Assembly: GCF_030678915.1 (NCBI RefSeq)
Contig: NZ_JAUUTZ010000005.1
Coordinates: forward strand, 1-64,000
Origin: Paracoccus wurundjeri
Lineage (GTDB): Bacteria; Pseudomonadota; Alphaproteobacteria; Rhodobacterales; Rhodobacteraceae
Reading direction: 5' to 3'
DNA length: 64,000 nucleotides
The translations under genes were made by a program, and so were the position numbers. The notes below the pieces were generated by a model. It was not told the DNA's origin, made no database searches, and saw nothing but the letters and a program-made list of their open reading frames with translations. Every line of letters begins with the position of its first letter. The first letter of the stretch is position 1. Positions 6,904 through 15,951 of this stretch are shown piece after piece.

Positions 6904-9230
6904 ACCAGATGAACAGCGTAAGTGCCGACACGATCGGCGGCAGCTTTCTCAATGATGCCGAACTGACCTTGCCTCCGCGCCCGCGTCTGCCTCCGGAAAT
7001 CATGATGATCCCCTATGGCGCGCAGGGGCTGTTGTTCGAGGGTGGCGACGGTAATCAGCTTATCTCGGGCCGGGGGGCGCGCAGCTTTATCCCGCGCCTC
7101 GTCGCCGTGCTGGACGGGACGCGGACGCTGGACCAGATCCTGACCGCCTTTCCGGGCATCCCCCAAGCCAAGGTCTTCGGCGCGCTGGCACTGCTTTACA
7201 GCCGCGGCCTTCTGGAAGACGGCACCGGCGATGGACCCATTCCCGAAGGCATGACCGAAAGCGCGAAATTCTTCGGACGATATATCGACGCGACGCGCGT
7301 GAACGGCAATCGTCACGCGGCGCTGTCTCGATTGGCCGAAACCCATGTCGCATTATGCGGAAACGGTGCCTCTGCACTTGCCGAAGCATTGGAATGCGCA
7401 GGCTTTGCCTCGCTCGTGACGCCTGAACATCCTGCTGACATCCCCGACCGGACCGGGCTGCTGATCACGCTTTTCACCGGCGAAGACGATGCCGGGATTC
7501 AGGAATGGCTGGATACGGCATGGACGCGGGGCATACAGACGCTGCATGCGCATCTGGGCGCGGACAAGGTCGAGATCGGGCCGCTTTTCATGCCCGGCGC
7601 ATCGGCCAGCCCCTCCTGTTTCCATCGCCTTCGCACCAGGGCACCACAGGGCAACTGTGCGGATCCGGGCTTCTGGGCCGGAATCGTGGCGCTTTCCGCC
7701 CAATCGCTGATCAGCCGCATCGGCCGGGTCGAGCTTTATAACATTTGCCATATCCATGCCGGAGACAGCTATGAAAAGCTGAACCTCGCCCGCCTGCCGG
7801 GTTCCGAGGCCGCCGGGCTGGGTCATGTCTCTGCTCCCCGAAGCGATCCGCATAATGTGGTCTGGCGCCTGCATAATGCCGCCAACGGCATGGCGCCGCG
7901 CGAACTTCAGGTCCCGCGCGATCACCAGATGCATTACTCGGCCTCGAATATCTCGACCGCGCGGGAACGCCCTGCGCCGCATCATGGCGCGACACCCTTT
8001 GCCCTGCCGGATGAGCGTCCGCTGTCGGATCGGACAGGCGATGGCCGGATCGATCTGCCGGTACTGGCGACGATGCTGCGTCATGCGGTGGGATATGATC
8101 ATGCCGGCCGGCGCATCGCACCCAGTGCGGGGGGGCTTGGCTCGGCGAATCTGTACCTTGTTGCGCGTGACGTTCCCGGCCTGCCGCGTGGCGCGATATG
8201 TCATTATTACGCCCCTGACCACCGGCTGGACTATCTTGGCACCGTGACCGACGAGGAACTGTCCGGGGCACTTGGCGCATTGCCGCAGGATCTGCCCAGG
8301 GCTCTGCTGATCGGCGCGTCGGATACCGATAAGACCCAGAAGAAATACAATAATTTCGCCTTTCGCTTCGCGCAGCTCGACTGTGGCGTTGCGCGGGCCT
8401 ATCTGACCGGCATCGCAGGGCATTTCGGGCTGCCCATGCGCGACTATCCCGGTCTGCGGGACCGGTCGATGGCGCTTTTGCTGCGGTTGGGCATTCGCGC
8501 GGGGCAGCAGATCGTGGCCTTCGCCGCCGGACTTGGCGATGGCGCGCATCCGGGGCGGCAACTGCTTCCCGCGCTGCGTCCGTTCCAGGCGGTTACGCAG
8601 TTGATTGAGCTTTCGGCCCATGACGGTCCGGTCGGCAGCCCGGCGATGATCGTTCCCGATCCCCCGGTCTGGAGCAGGGCGGCGGATCCCGCAACGCTGC
8701 TTGCCACGCGCCGCTCGCAACGCGTCTTTGACGGCCTGCCGCTTGCCGCCGATGAAATCGCCATGATCTTCCGCGCGGCGCAGGCAATCTGCGATACCTT
8801 GGAAAAGACCGGCGCGCGCCATCTGCGGCTGCGGTTTCGCGCCATCGCGGCAACCGGCGACGGCAGGGCGGATATCGTCCGGCCGGGGCAGGACGGGCCG
8901 GAAACCCTGCGAACCGGGATCACGGCTGATGCATTGGCGGAACTGACCATCCAGCCCGGTCTGATCGAGGCACCCTTTGTTTTGCTGGTGACCGGCGATC
9001 TGCATCACGCCGTCGATACCGCCGGTGCGCGGGGTTACCGCGACCTGATCGGGCGCGCCGGAGCCGTGGCGGGGCATACGCTGATTGCTGCCTGGGACCG
9101 GGGCATTTCCGGTTGCCCCTGGGGGGGCATGTGCGAATCCGGCTGGGGACCGCTGCTGGAGATCGACCGCTACACGGACTGCCCGCTTTTCGGCATCAGC
9201 TTCGGACGGACGGGGGCAGGCCATGGCTGA
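6900..9230 (+). CDS. RRE/E1-like domain fused to SagB-type dehydrogenase
   Basis: A 776-residue fusion. Residues ~25-110 look like the winged-helix leader-binding domain of TOMM E1-like proteins (a PRLPPE start, LDGTRTLDQIL, a GLLEDG end). Residues ~140-300 resemble a cysteine-poor E1-like segment with GPLFMPG. The rest is a SagB/nitroreductase domain: HYSASN near residue 345, PSAGGLGSANLYLV, and a final GGMCESGWGP. SagB enzymes use FMN to oxidise azolines to azoles. ATG 6900 overlaps the preceding stop. The fusion would tether leader recognition to oxidation. Assignment of the middle segment is less certain than that of the two ends. Confidence 0.8.
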   Translation: MNQMNSVSADTIGGSFLNDAELTLPPRPRLPPEIMMIPYGAQGLLFEGGDGNQLISGRGARSFIPRLVAVLDGTRTLDQILTAFPGIPQAKVFGALALLYSRGLLEDGTGDGPIPEGMTESAKFFGRYIDATRVNGNRHAALSRLAETHVALCGNGASALAEALECAGFASLVTPEHPADIPDRTGLLITLFTGEDDAGIQEWLDTAWTRGIQTLHAHLGADKVEIGPLFMPGASASPSCFHRLRTRAPQGNCADPGFWAGIVALSAQSLISRIGRVELYNICHIHAGDSYEKLNLARLPGSEAAGLGHVSAPRSDPHNVVWRLHNAANGMAPRELQVPRDHQMHYSASNISTARERPAPHHGATPFALPDERPLSDRTGDGRIDLPVLATMLRHAVGYDHAGRRIAPSAGGLGSANLYLVARDVPGLPRGAICHYYAPDHRLDYLGTVTDEELSGALGALPQDLPRALLIGASDTDKTQKKYNNFAFRFAQLDCGVARAYLTGIAGHFGLPMRDYPGLRDRSMALLLRLGIRAGQQIVAFAAGLGDGAHPGRQLLPALRPFQAVTQLIELSAHDGPVGSPAMIVPDPPVWSRAADPATLLATRRSQRVFDGLPLAADEIAMIFRAAQAICDTLEKTGARHLRLRFRAIAATGDGRADIVRPGQDGPETLRTGITADALAELTIQPGLIEAPFVLLVTGDLHHAVDTAGARGYRDLIGRAGAVAGHTLIAAWDRGISGCPWGGMCESGWGPLLEIDRYTDCPLFGISFGRTGAGHG

Positions 9231-10272
9231 CATCGCCCTGGCCCCCGCGCCGCAAACCGTCACCTCGTCCTGCATTTCGCTGACCAAGGGGGTCGCCAAG
9301 GTCAAGCGCAGGAACACGACGGTGCTGATTTCGCCCGAGGACGGCAAATCGCTGCGGATATCCAAACCCGCCGAAGCACTGATCCCGTTGTTGGCCGAGG
9401 GAACCGACCGCGCGACACTGATGCAGACACTCGCCGAGCGCTATCCCGGCACACCCCGGATCACCCGGCAACTGGACCGCTTCCTGACCCAGCTGCGCGA
9501 GGCGGGGCTGTTGGAGACCGATACCCTTGCGCGGCCCGAAAGCCCCAAAAACGGCAGGCAGGTCGCGAAGATCGCGATCTTCGACATGGACCCGCCCGCA
9601 AATATGATTGCGCGGGCGATACGGGCGCTGCCTACAGGTTTGGCCTGGGGCATATTGGCTGCCATGCTTGGCGGGGCGATACTGGCGATCATCCTTCTCG
9701 CGGTCGGTCCGCGCTTTCCGCATCCATCCGATTTCGTGACCGGATTTCACGTCGCCGGTGCCTTGATCTATGCGCTGGTGGGCGTTCCCTTGCACGAATT
9801 CTCCCATGCCGTCGCCTGCCGGCTTGCCGGAGGGAAAGTCGGTCGCGCGGGCATCGTGGCGCATGGCTTCGTTCCGGGCCCTTATGTCGAGACATCGGGT
9901 CTCTATCTTGTCCGCAGCCGCTGGCGTCGCTTTGCCGTTCCCGCCGCAGGTCCGGCGGTCGATCTGATCGCTGCGGGAATCGGGGCGGCAATGATCCTGC
10001 TGGCCACGGATCCGGCAGGTGCAATCGCCCATATCGGCCAGACACTGATGCTGGTCTCGCTGCTTTTTCTTGTCCTGAACATCAACCCTTTCATGCCCAG
10101 TGACGGCAGCCACATGGTCGAGGCGCTGCTGGATGACGAACTGGCCCGCAAATCGGCCCTTCGCTTGCGCGGCTCGCCATTATCCGACCGGCGGGACGTG
10201 GCTTTCTACCGGGCCTACGCGTCGGGTTACGTTCAGGGCCTTGTCTGCCTGATGTGGTTTTGGTGGTTCTAG
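9223..10272 (+). CDS. PqqD-like domain fused to M50 zinc metalloprotease
   Basis: A 349-residue protein. The first ~105 residues resemble a PqqD/RRE peptide-binding domain (KRRNTTVLIS, then a helical pair ending REAGLLETD). After it come membrane helices and an M50-type protease: HEFSH (HExxH zinc site) near residue 190 and NINPFMPSDG (the N/P...DG second motif) near residue 290. Both catalytic motifs are intact. In such clusters an RRE-linked membrane protease is a good candidate for the leader peptidase that releases the mature peptide at the membrane. The start at 9223 overlaps the SagB gene by 8 bases. The cleavage role is inference. Confidence 0.83.
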   Translation: MADIALAPAPQTVTSSCISLTKGVAKVKRRNTTVLISPEDGKSLRISKPAEALIPLLAEGTDRATLMQTLAERYPGTPRITRQLDRFLTQLREAGLLETDTLARPESPKNGRQVAKIAIFDMDPPANMIARAIRALPTGLAWGILAAMLGGAILAIILLAVGPRFPHPSDFVTGFHVAGALIYALVGVPLHEFSHAVACRLAGGKVGRAGIVAHGFVPGPYVETSGLYLVRSRWRRFAVPAAGPAVDLIAAGIGAAMILLATDPAGAIAHIGQTLMLVSLLFLVLNINPFMPSDGSHMVEALLDDELARKSALRLRGSPLSDRRDVAFYRAYASGYVQGLVCLMWFWWF

Positions 10273-10299
10273 ACGTCCCGAGCAATCCCGGAGGAAGCC

Positions 10300-12855
10300 A
10301 TGAACATCGATACAAGAACGCTGACATGCCATACCGCCGCCGATGACCGGGCGGGCCATATCGCGCCTTTCGCGGTCTTGCGTGCCGCGACCCTGCCTTT
10401 CGATGCGATTCAGGCATTGCGGCTGCCCGAGACAGAACAGCTTCTGGCCAGTATCGCCTTGGCAGAGCAAAAGATGGAAGCAACGCGCGAACAGGTCGAG
10501 CGCGTTTTGCACGAACTCGTCCCCGGTCTTGAAAATGACAGGAAGCTGCGCCGCCATGTCGTGAATCTGAAGCGCGACGTTCATAACGGGCGGGGCTCGC
10601 GGCTGAAACATCAGGCGTTGATTTCCATCGCGGAACTGATCCACGGCGAAAAGGACCGCAGCGCTTTCGATAGGTGGTGCAGGGCGGCAGAAGATCATGC
10701 CAAGGCGGGCATCGTGCTGGAGGAAACGATTGCCCGGGAAACGCAGGATGTGCTTCGCCCGGCCCTGCGCGATGCATTGAAGGTACCGCATTTTGCCCGC
10801 GCCGTGGCACTTGCCAGCCCCCGCACGGCGAAATCCGCGGCAAGGGAAAAGAAGCTGCCCAAGACAGCGTGGCCCGACAAGCTGGAACGTTCGCTGCTGG
10901 GTTACATTGCGCGCGCCAGCGTCAAGACCAGCCCTTTCTCCAGCTTCATGTCGGTTTCGACCCTTGGCGTCGATGCTATGGCCGCTGTCGCGCCTCCGTC
11001 GGCGGCATCGGCGGATTTCGAAAGCTTCGCCACCGTCAATCGCGGGCTGGCCGCGCAGCTTGAACGGTTGTCGCGGGAAAAAGCTGCCCGGTCGGGTTCC
11101 GCCATGCCATTGACGGTGAACTCCACCCTGCGCCCGGTTAACAATGGCCGTTTCGTAGCGCTATGCAACGAGGACATTACCATGGCCGGCCGCGGCTGGA
11201 GCGAACAGCGCCTGGCCCAGTTCCGTCTCGGCGGGCCCTTGGGACAGGTGCTTGCGCCGGGGCTGTCGGATCACTGGCAAGGCTGGGTGCGACGGCTGAC
11301 CGGGGCCGGTATCCCCGAACAGGATGCCGACCGCATGATTGCCCTGTTTCTGGCGCGCGGCGTGCTGACCGCTCCGCCCGTATTCGATCTGTTCACCGGC
11401 AATCCCCTGCGGGCACTGGCCGATCACTGGCGCGACTGCGAGCTGGCCGAACTTGACGACGCGGCAGAGGAACTTGACGCCCTGATCACGTCTCTGGACG
11501 ATTTCGGCGCGGCTGAAGGCCAACACCGTCTGTCCTGTATCGCACAGGCCGAGGAATCCGCCGCGAAGCTGCGCGACCGGCTTTCCACGCAGGCCCGCGC
11601 GCCAGAGACCCTGACCAACCTGATCACCGAGGATTGCTGGCTGAGCAGCACGGATGGAACGCTTGGCGCGGATCTTATGGGGCCACTAGCCGATCTTGAG
11701 GATTTTCTGGCTTCTCAGGTCGCGATCGCCCCCGCCTATAGCGCGCTGGTCAACAGCTTCACCGCAAATTTCGGTGCTGGCGGGACTTGCAACACCGTGA
11801 TCGAATTTCTGACCGGCGCCGCCCCCCATCTGGTCGATATTCCCGAATTCGGCGCCAGACTGGAAGAAGCCACGCCGGATGCCGCACCCGAAGGCGCCCA
11901 TATTCCGGTGACCGCGCATTTTCAGATTGCCCGGGGAGGAACCGGCGGAACCGAATTCGTGATGAACCGGGTTTTCGACGGCGCAGGCTGGCTGGCCGCG
12001 AGGTTCACGCAATCCGATCATCCGCAGGCGCAGCGGCTTGCCCGGTCGCTTGACGGCTGGCTTGCCATCGTTGCCGAAGGGGCAGAGCCCGTGGATCTGC
12101 CGGTGGCGGGGCAGGCATCCGATCTGCAGGCGCATCGCGAAATCACGCATCGCGTCCTTGGCTGGCCCGGAGAGCCATTGACCCTGACCCCGGACCGCAT
12201 TCTGAACCCGGCCTCGCTGCGGCTTCGCCACGATCCCGCGACCAACTTCCTGTCGCTGACCGATGCCGATGGCCGTGCCGTAAGCCTGCAATATCTTGGC
12301 AATACCTTTCCCAACCCGTCCTGGGGCGTCCGCTATGCGCTGTCGATCCTGTCGCGCCCCTTCGTCGTGGCCCGGCCCAGCATCGACGCGCCTTCGCTTG
12401 CCTCGGGCGAGCCGGTGCATTTCCGGCCCGCCCGCAGACATGGGCAGGTCGTGCTCAGCCGCGCGGCATGGTGGGTTTCCTCGGCCTATCTGCGCGACTG
12501 CTGGCTTGACGGCACCCCGGCGGAACAATTGCTGGCGACCGCCCGCGACATCGAACGGCTGGCCCTTCCCCCGCAATTCTATGCCCAAATCCATGTCCCC
12601 ATGCAGAACGCATCGCTGCTGGTCAGCCGGGACGTTCTTGATGCCAACAGGAAGCCGATCTGGGTCGATACGCGCAACCCGTTCTGGCTTGCGATGCTGG
12701 AACGGCTGACTCGCAAGAGCGATTGGGTGGTGCTGAGCCCGCCCTGCCCCGGCCCCGACACACTTTGGTTCGAGGTGGCCGGCCGGAAGCATGTCACCGA
12801 AATTCATCTAGAGATGCTGGTTCGCGCAGGCAAGCGCCGCCAGGGCTCGTTCTGA
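10300..12855 (+). CDS. LanB-type dehydratase N-terminal (tRNA-Glu glutamylation) protein
   Basis: An 851-residue protein matching the N-terminal glutamylation part of class I lanthipeptide dehydratases, which attach glutamate from charged tRNA to Ser/Thr side chains. Recognisable are FAVLRAATLPF at the start, LLGYIARASVKTSPFSSF near residue 205 (the R...sPF block) and a C-terminal IHVPMQNASLL / DTRNPFW region. There is no fused elimination domain; that activity is encoded separately at 3987, so the dehydratase is split as in goadsporin and thiopeptide clusters. GGAGGA precedes the ATG by about 5 bases. It lies 27 bases after the protease gene and 14 before the second exporter. Confidence 0.87.
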   Translation: MNIDTRTLTCHTAADDRAGHIAPFAVLRAATLPFDAIQALRLPETEQLLASIALAEQKMEATREQVERVLHELVPGLENDRKLRRHVVNLKRDVHNGRGSRLKHQALISIAELIHGEKDRSAFDRWCRAAEDHAKAGIVLEETIARETQDVLRPALRDALKVPHFARAVALASPRTAKSAAREKKLPKTAWPDKLERSLLGYIARASVKTSPFSSFMSVSTLGVDAMAAVAPPSAASADFESFATVNRGLAAQLERLSREKAARSGSAMPLTVNSTLRPVNNGRFVALCNEDITMAGRGWSEQRLAQFRLGGPLGQVLAPGLSDHWQGWVRRLTGAGIPEQDADRMIALFLARGVLTAPPVFDLFTGNPLRALADHWRDCELAELDDAAEELDALITSLDDFGAAEGQHRLSCIAQAEESAAKLRDRLSTQARAPETLTNLITEDCWLSSTDGTLGADLMGPLADLEDFLASQVAIAPAYSALVNSFTANFGAGGTCNTVIEFLTGAAPHLVDIPEFGARLEEATPDAAPEGAHIPVTAHFQIARGGTGGTEFVMNRVFDGAGWLAARFTQSDHPQAQRLARSLDGWLAIVAEGAEPVDLPVAGQASDLQAHREITHRVLGWPGEPLTLTPDRILNPASLRLRHDPATNFLSLTDADGRAVSLQYLGNTFPNPSWGVRYALSILSRPFVVARPSIDAPSLASGEPVHFRPARRHGQVVLSRAAWWVSSAYLRDCWLDGTPAEQLLATARDIERLALPPQFYAQIHVPMQNASLLVSRDVLDANRKPIWVDTRNPFWLAMLERLTRKSDWVVLSPPCPGPDTLWFEVAGRKHVTEIHLEMLVRAGKRRQGSF

Positions 12856-12869
12856 GAAAGGAACGCAAC

Positions 12870-13595
12870 ATGACCGTTCACGATACAGAAATTGCGATTC
12901 AGGCCGCGGACCGTCAGGACCGCCCCGCCTTCGTCCAGATCGACCGTGTCTCGAAAACCTATCGCAAGGGCAAACTGGCGGTACCCGTGCTTGACCGGCA
13001 TTCCATGATCATCGCGCAGGGCGACATGGTTGCGCTGGTCGGCGCGTCGGGGTGCGGCAAGACGACGCTGCTGAACCTGATCGGCGGCGTCGACCGGCCC
13101 GACACCGGCGAGATCACGGTTGATAAAACCCGCATCACCTCGTTATCGGATGCCGGGCTGACAGAGTGGCGGGGGCAGAATGTCGGTTTCATCTTCCAGT
13201 TCTACAATCTGCTGCCCGCATTGTCGGCGCATGCCAATGTGGAATTGCCCCTGCTGCTCCATGACATCCCGAAAGCGGAACGCCGCGCGCGGGTCGATAA
13301 CGCACTGAACCTCGTCGGGCTGCAGGATCGTGCCAGCCACCGCCCCGAAGAACTGTCGGGCGGGCAGCAGCAGCGAGTGGCCATCGCAAGGGCGCTGGTT
13401 ACCGATGCCGATCTGCTGCTGTGCGACGAACCGACCGGCGATCTGGATCAGGATTCGGCGACCCGGATCATGGAACTGCTGAGCATGCTCAACCAGGAAT
13501 TCGGCAAGACCATCGTGGTCGTGACCCATGATCCGCTGGTTGCCGAATACGCGCACCGCACCGAGCATATGACGCGCCCCGAAACGGCGGCATAG
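12870..13595 (+). CDS. MacB/LolD-type ABC ATP-binding protein
   Basis: A 241-residue ATPase. Walker A is GASGCGKT, the signature LSGGQQQR, Walker B LLLCDEPTGDLD. This is the MacB/LolD subfamily, which powers FtsX-type permeases by mechanotransmission. ATG 12870 has AGAAAGGAA upstream; the longer frame into the dehydratase gene is not needed. Two FtsX-type permease genes follow immediately, and a periplasmic adaptor lies at 18487, so the set resembles a MacAB pump with its domains on separate chains. Peptide or lipid export fits the family; the substrate is presumably the RiPP product. Confidence 0.92.
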   Translation: MTVHDTEIAIQAADRQDRPAFVQIDRVSKTYRKGKLAVPVLDRHSMIIAQGDMVALVGASGCGKTTLLNLIGGVDRPDTGEITVDKTRITSLSDAGLTEWRGQNVGFIFQFYNLLPALSAHANVELPLLLHDIPKAERRARVDNALNLVGLQDRASHRPEELSGGQQQRVAIARALVTDADLLLCDEPTGDLDQDSATRIMELLSMLNQEFGKTIVVVTHDPLVAEYAHRTEHMTRPETAA

Positions 13596-13606
13596 GAGGG
13601 CACGAC

Positions 13607-14770
13607 ATGCGTTTCCTTTCCCTTATCCTTGCCAATGCGTCGCGCGGCCGCGCAAGGCTTGCCTTCACCCTTGGGTCGGTGGTGGTCGCGTTTCTGTTGC
13701 TGGGCCTGATGCTGCCGGTATTGCGGGTTTTCGACAGCCGTGTCGATTTCGCCGATGCGAACCGGCTGATGGTGCTGAACAAGGCATCGATGATGCGCCC
13801 CTTGCCGATCAACTACAAGGATCGCATCGCCGAGCTGGACAATGTCGAAGAGGTGGGACATTTCACCTTTTTCGGCGCCGCATATCAAAGCAGCAGCAAT
13901 CAGATTCCCGCAATCGTGACCGAGCCGGAAAATTTCCCGATCATGGTCGAAGAGGTGGAATTCCGCGACCCGGACGCGCTAAACAACTGGCAGGCCGACC
14001 CGTCCAGCATCGCGGTCGGCCGCGATCTGGCGAATAAGCATGGCTGGAAGATCGGCGATCTGGTACCGCTTCATTCCTCGATCTACAACCGGTCAGACGG
14101 CAATCCCGTCTGGACCTTCCGGGTCGGTGCGATCTTCGATGGCGCCGCCGAGGATTCGGTGACCGACTCGGTCGTCATCCCCTATGAATATTTCAACAAT
14201 GAACGCATCAAGGGCGAAGATACGGTCGGGTGGTTCGCCGTTCGCATCGCGGATGCCAACAAGGCCGAGGCCACCGGCAAGGCGATCGACGTTCTATTCG
14301 AAAACTCGCCCAATGAAACCGCAACCACGACCGAACGCGCCTTTGCGAAAAGCTTTCTCAACCAGGTCGGTGATTTCAAGACATTGATCGGCGCGACGCT
14401 GATCCTGGTGTTCTGGACCCTGATCCTGATCACCGCGAACGCGCAGATGCAATCGATCCGCGAACGTTTCGGAGATTTCGCGGTCATGCGCATCCTTGGC
14501 TTCCGCAAGCGCCACATCACCCGGATCATCCTGTCGGAAAGCCTGCTGACGATGTTCTCGGGCGGTGTCATCGGCATGACCATTGCCGGCATCGCGGTGC
14601 TGATCGTATCGGCAAAGGCCGAGGCGCTGTTATCGCTTCTCAGCCTTGACTGGCGGGACTGGCTGATCGGTGCCGGCATGATGGCCGCGACCGGAGTCAT
14701 CGTCGCGACCATTCCGGCGATCCTCGCGGCGCGGCAAAACATCATCGACGGATTGGCGGAGACCCTGTGA
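13607..14770 (+). CDS. FtsX-like ABC permease (first of two)
   Basis: A 387-residue permease. One helix near residues 15-40 is followed by a periplasmic domain of about 220 residues and three C-terminal helices, the MacB/FtsX topology. GGAGG lies 6 bases before the ATG. It overlaps the next permease gene (TGATG), so the two probably form a heterodimer driven by the ATPase encoded at 12870. Family members move peptides, lipoproteins or macrolides out of the inner membrane. Confidence 0.88.
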   Translation: MRFLSLILANASRGRARLAFTLGSVVVAFLLLGLMLPVLRVFDSRVDFADANRLMVLNKASMMRPLPINYKDRIAELDNVEEVGHFTFFGAAYQSSSNQIPAIVTEPENFPIMVEEVEFRDPDALNNWQADPSSIAVGRDLANKHGWKIGDLVPLHSSIYNRSDGNPVWTFRVGAIFDGAAEDSVTDSVVIPYEYFNNERIKGEDTVGWFAVRIADANKAEATGKAIDVLFENSPNETATTTERAFAKSFLNQVGDFKTLIGATLILVFWTLILITANAQMQSIRERFGDFAVMRILGFRKRHITRIILSESLLTMFSGGVIGMTIAGIAVLIVSAKAEALLSLLSLDWRDWLIGAGMMAATGVIVATIPAILAARQNIIDGLAETL

Positions 14771-15939
14771 TGAAAACCCTGACACGCATCAGAACCGCAC
14801 TTGGCATCTCGCTTCGCGGCATCGGACGACGCTGGTGGGCCTCGCTCAACTCGGTTTTTGGAACGGCGGTCGTCGTGGCCGTGATGGTCGCGATCCTTGC
14901 CATCGGCGCAGGATATTCGGAGGCCATGAAAATGGCCGAGGTCGATGACGCCAACATGATCCTGAAAGGCGGGGTCAAATCCGAGATGGAAAGCACGCTG
15001 GAAGGCGCGGATGTGCGGCTGATCGAATCCGAACTCGGCAGTGCCGCCGCAAGCGAGGTCTATGTCGTCGCCTCGATCGAGAACAATCGCGGCGATCCCG
15101 TGAATCTGGCCCTGCGCGGCATCTCGGAGAATTCCACCGATCTGCGCCCCGGCTGGACCCTGAGCCAGGGCCGTATGCCCGAGGAAGGCCGCCGCGAAAT
15201 CGTGGTCGGCGCCCGTGCGCAACAGCATTTCGGAGGTATGGAACTTGGTTCCGAACTTCGGCTTGGATCGGCAAGCTGGACTGTCGTCGGCGTATTCGAA
15301 ACCGGTGGATCGCTGACGGAATCGGAGATCTGGGCGCTGGCGACCCCGGTTCAGGACGCGTTCAACCGGCAGGACAGCTATCAGGTGGTCATCGCTCGCC
15401 CACAAGATGGCGAAACCCCGCAGGACATGCAGAACCGCCTGAACCGCGACAGCCGTTTAAGCCTATCGGTCACCAGCCTGGCGGATTATTACGGCGAACA
15501 GGCCCGCGCCATGACCCGCTTTGTCACCATCATGGGCTACGGGATCGGTGGCTTGATGGCACTGGGGGCCATCTTCGCCGCAGTGAATACCGGATTGGGC
15601 CATATCAAGACCCGCGCCAAGGAAATCGCCACGCTGTCGATCCTTGGCTGGACGGAACGCGCCCTGACCGCCGCATTGACCATCGAAACGGTCCTGATGA
15701 CCGTGCTGGGCGGGCTGATCGGAGTCGCGGCGGTGCATCTGATCTTTGACGACTGGCTGATCTCGACACTTTTCTTTGCCGAGGACTTCACCCAGATCGT
15801 GTTCGACTTCGATGTCACCGCCGGCATTCTCTGGCAGGCAGTGGCAATGGCGGTGATCATCGGCCTGCTGGGCAGTATCGGCCCGGCGATGCAACTGCGA
15901 CGCCTGCCTGTCGCGCGCATCCTGCTGCAAAGGCGTTGA
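14770..15939 (+). CDS. FtsX-like ABC permease (second of two)
   Basis: A 389-residue permease with the same layout as its upstream neighbour: one N-terminal helix, a large periplasmic domain and three C-terminal helices. A GTG at 14767 gives one extra codon, but the ATG at 14770, overlapping the preceding stop, is the simpler start. It ends 12 bases before the second YcaO gene, so the exporter and the thioamidation pair are in one transcript. It is likely the partner chain of the 13607 permease. Confidence 0.88.
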   Translation: MKTLTRIRTALGISLRGIGRRWWASLNSVFGTAVVVAVMVAILAIGAGYSEAMKMAEVDDANMILKGGVKSEMESTLEGADVRLIESELGSAAASEVYVVASIENNRGDPVNLALRGISENSTDLRPGWTLSQGRMPEEGRREIVVGARAQQHFGGMELGSELRLGSASWTVVGVFETGGSLTESEIWALATPVQDAFNRQDSYQVVIARPQDGETPQDMQNRLNRDSRLSLSVTSLADYYGEQARAMTRFVTIMGYGIGGLMALGAIFAAVNTGLGHIKTRAKEIATLSILGWTERALTAALTIETVLMTVLGGLIGVAAVHLIFDDWLISTLFFAEDFTQIVFDFDVTAGILWQAVAMAVIIGLLGSIGPAMQLRRLPVARILLQRR

Positions 15940-15951
15940 GGGAGGCGAACC

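Noticed and set aside
7353..9365. 670-codon minus-strand ORF opposite the SagB gene
   Set aside because: It is a shadow frame; the plus-strand SagB gene explains the region and has overlapping operon starts.
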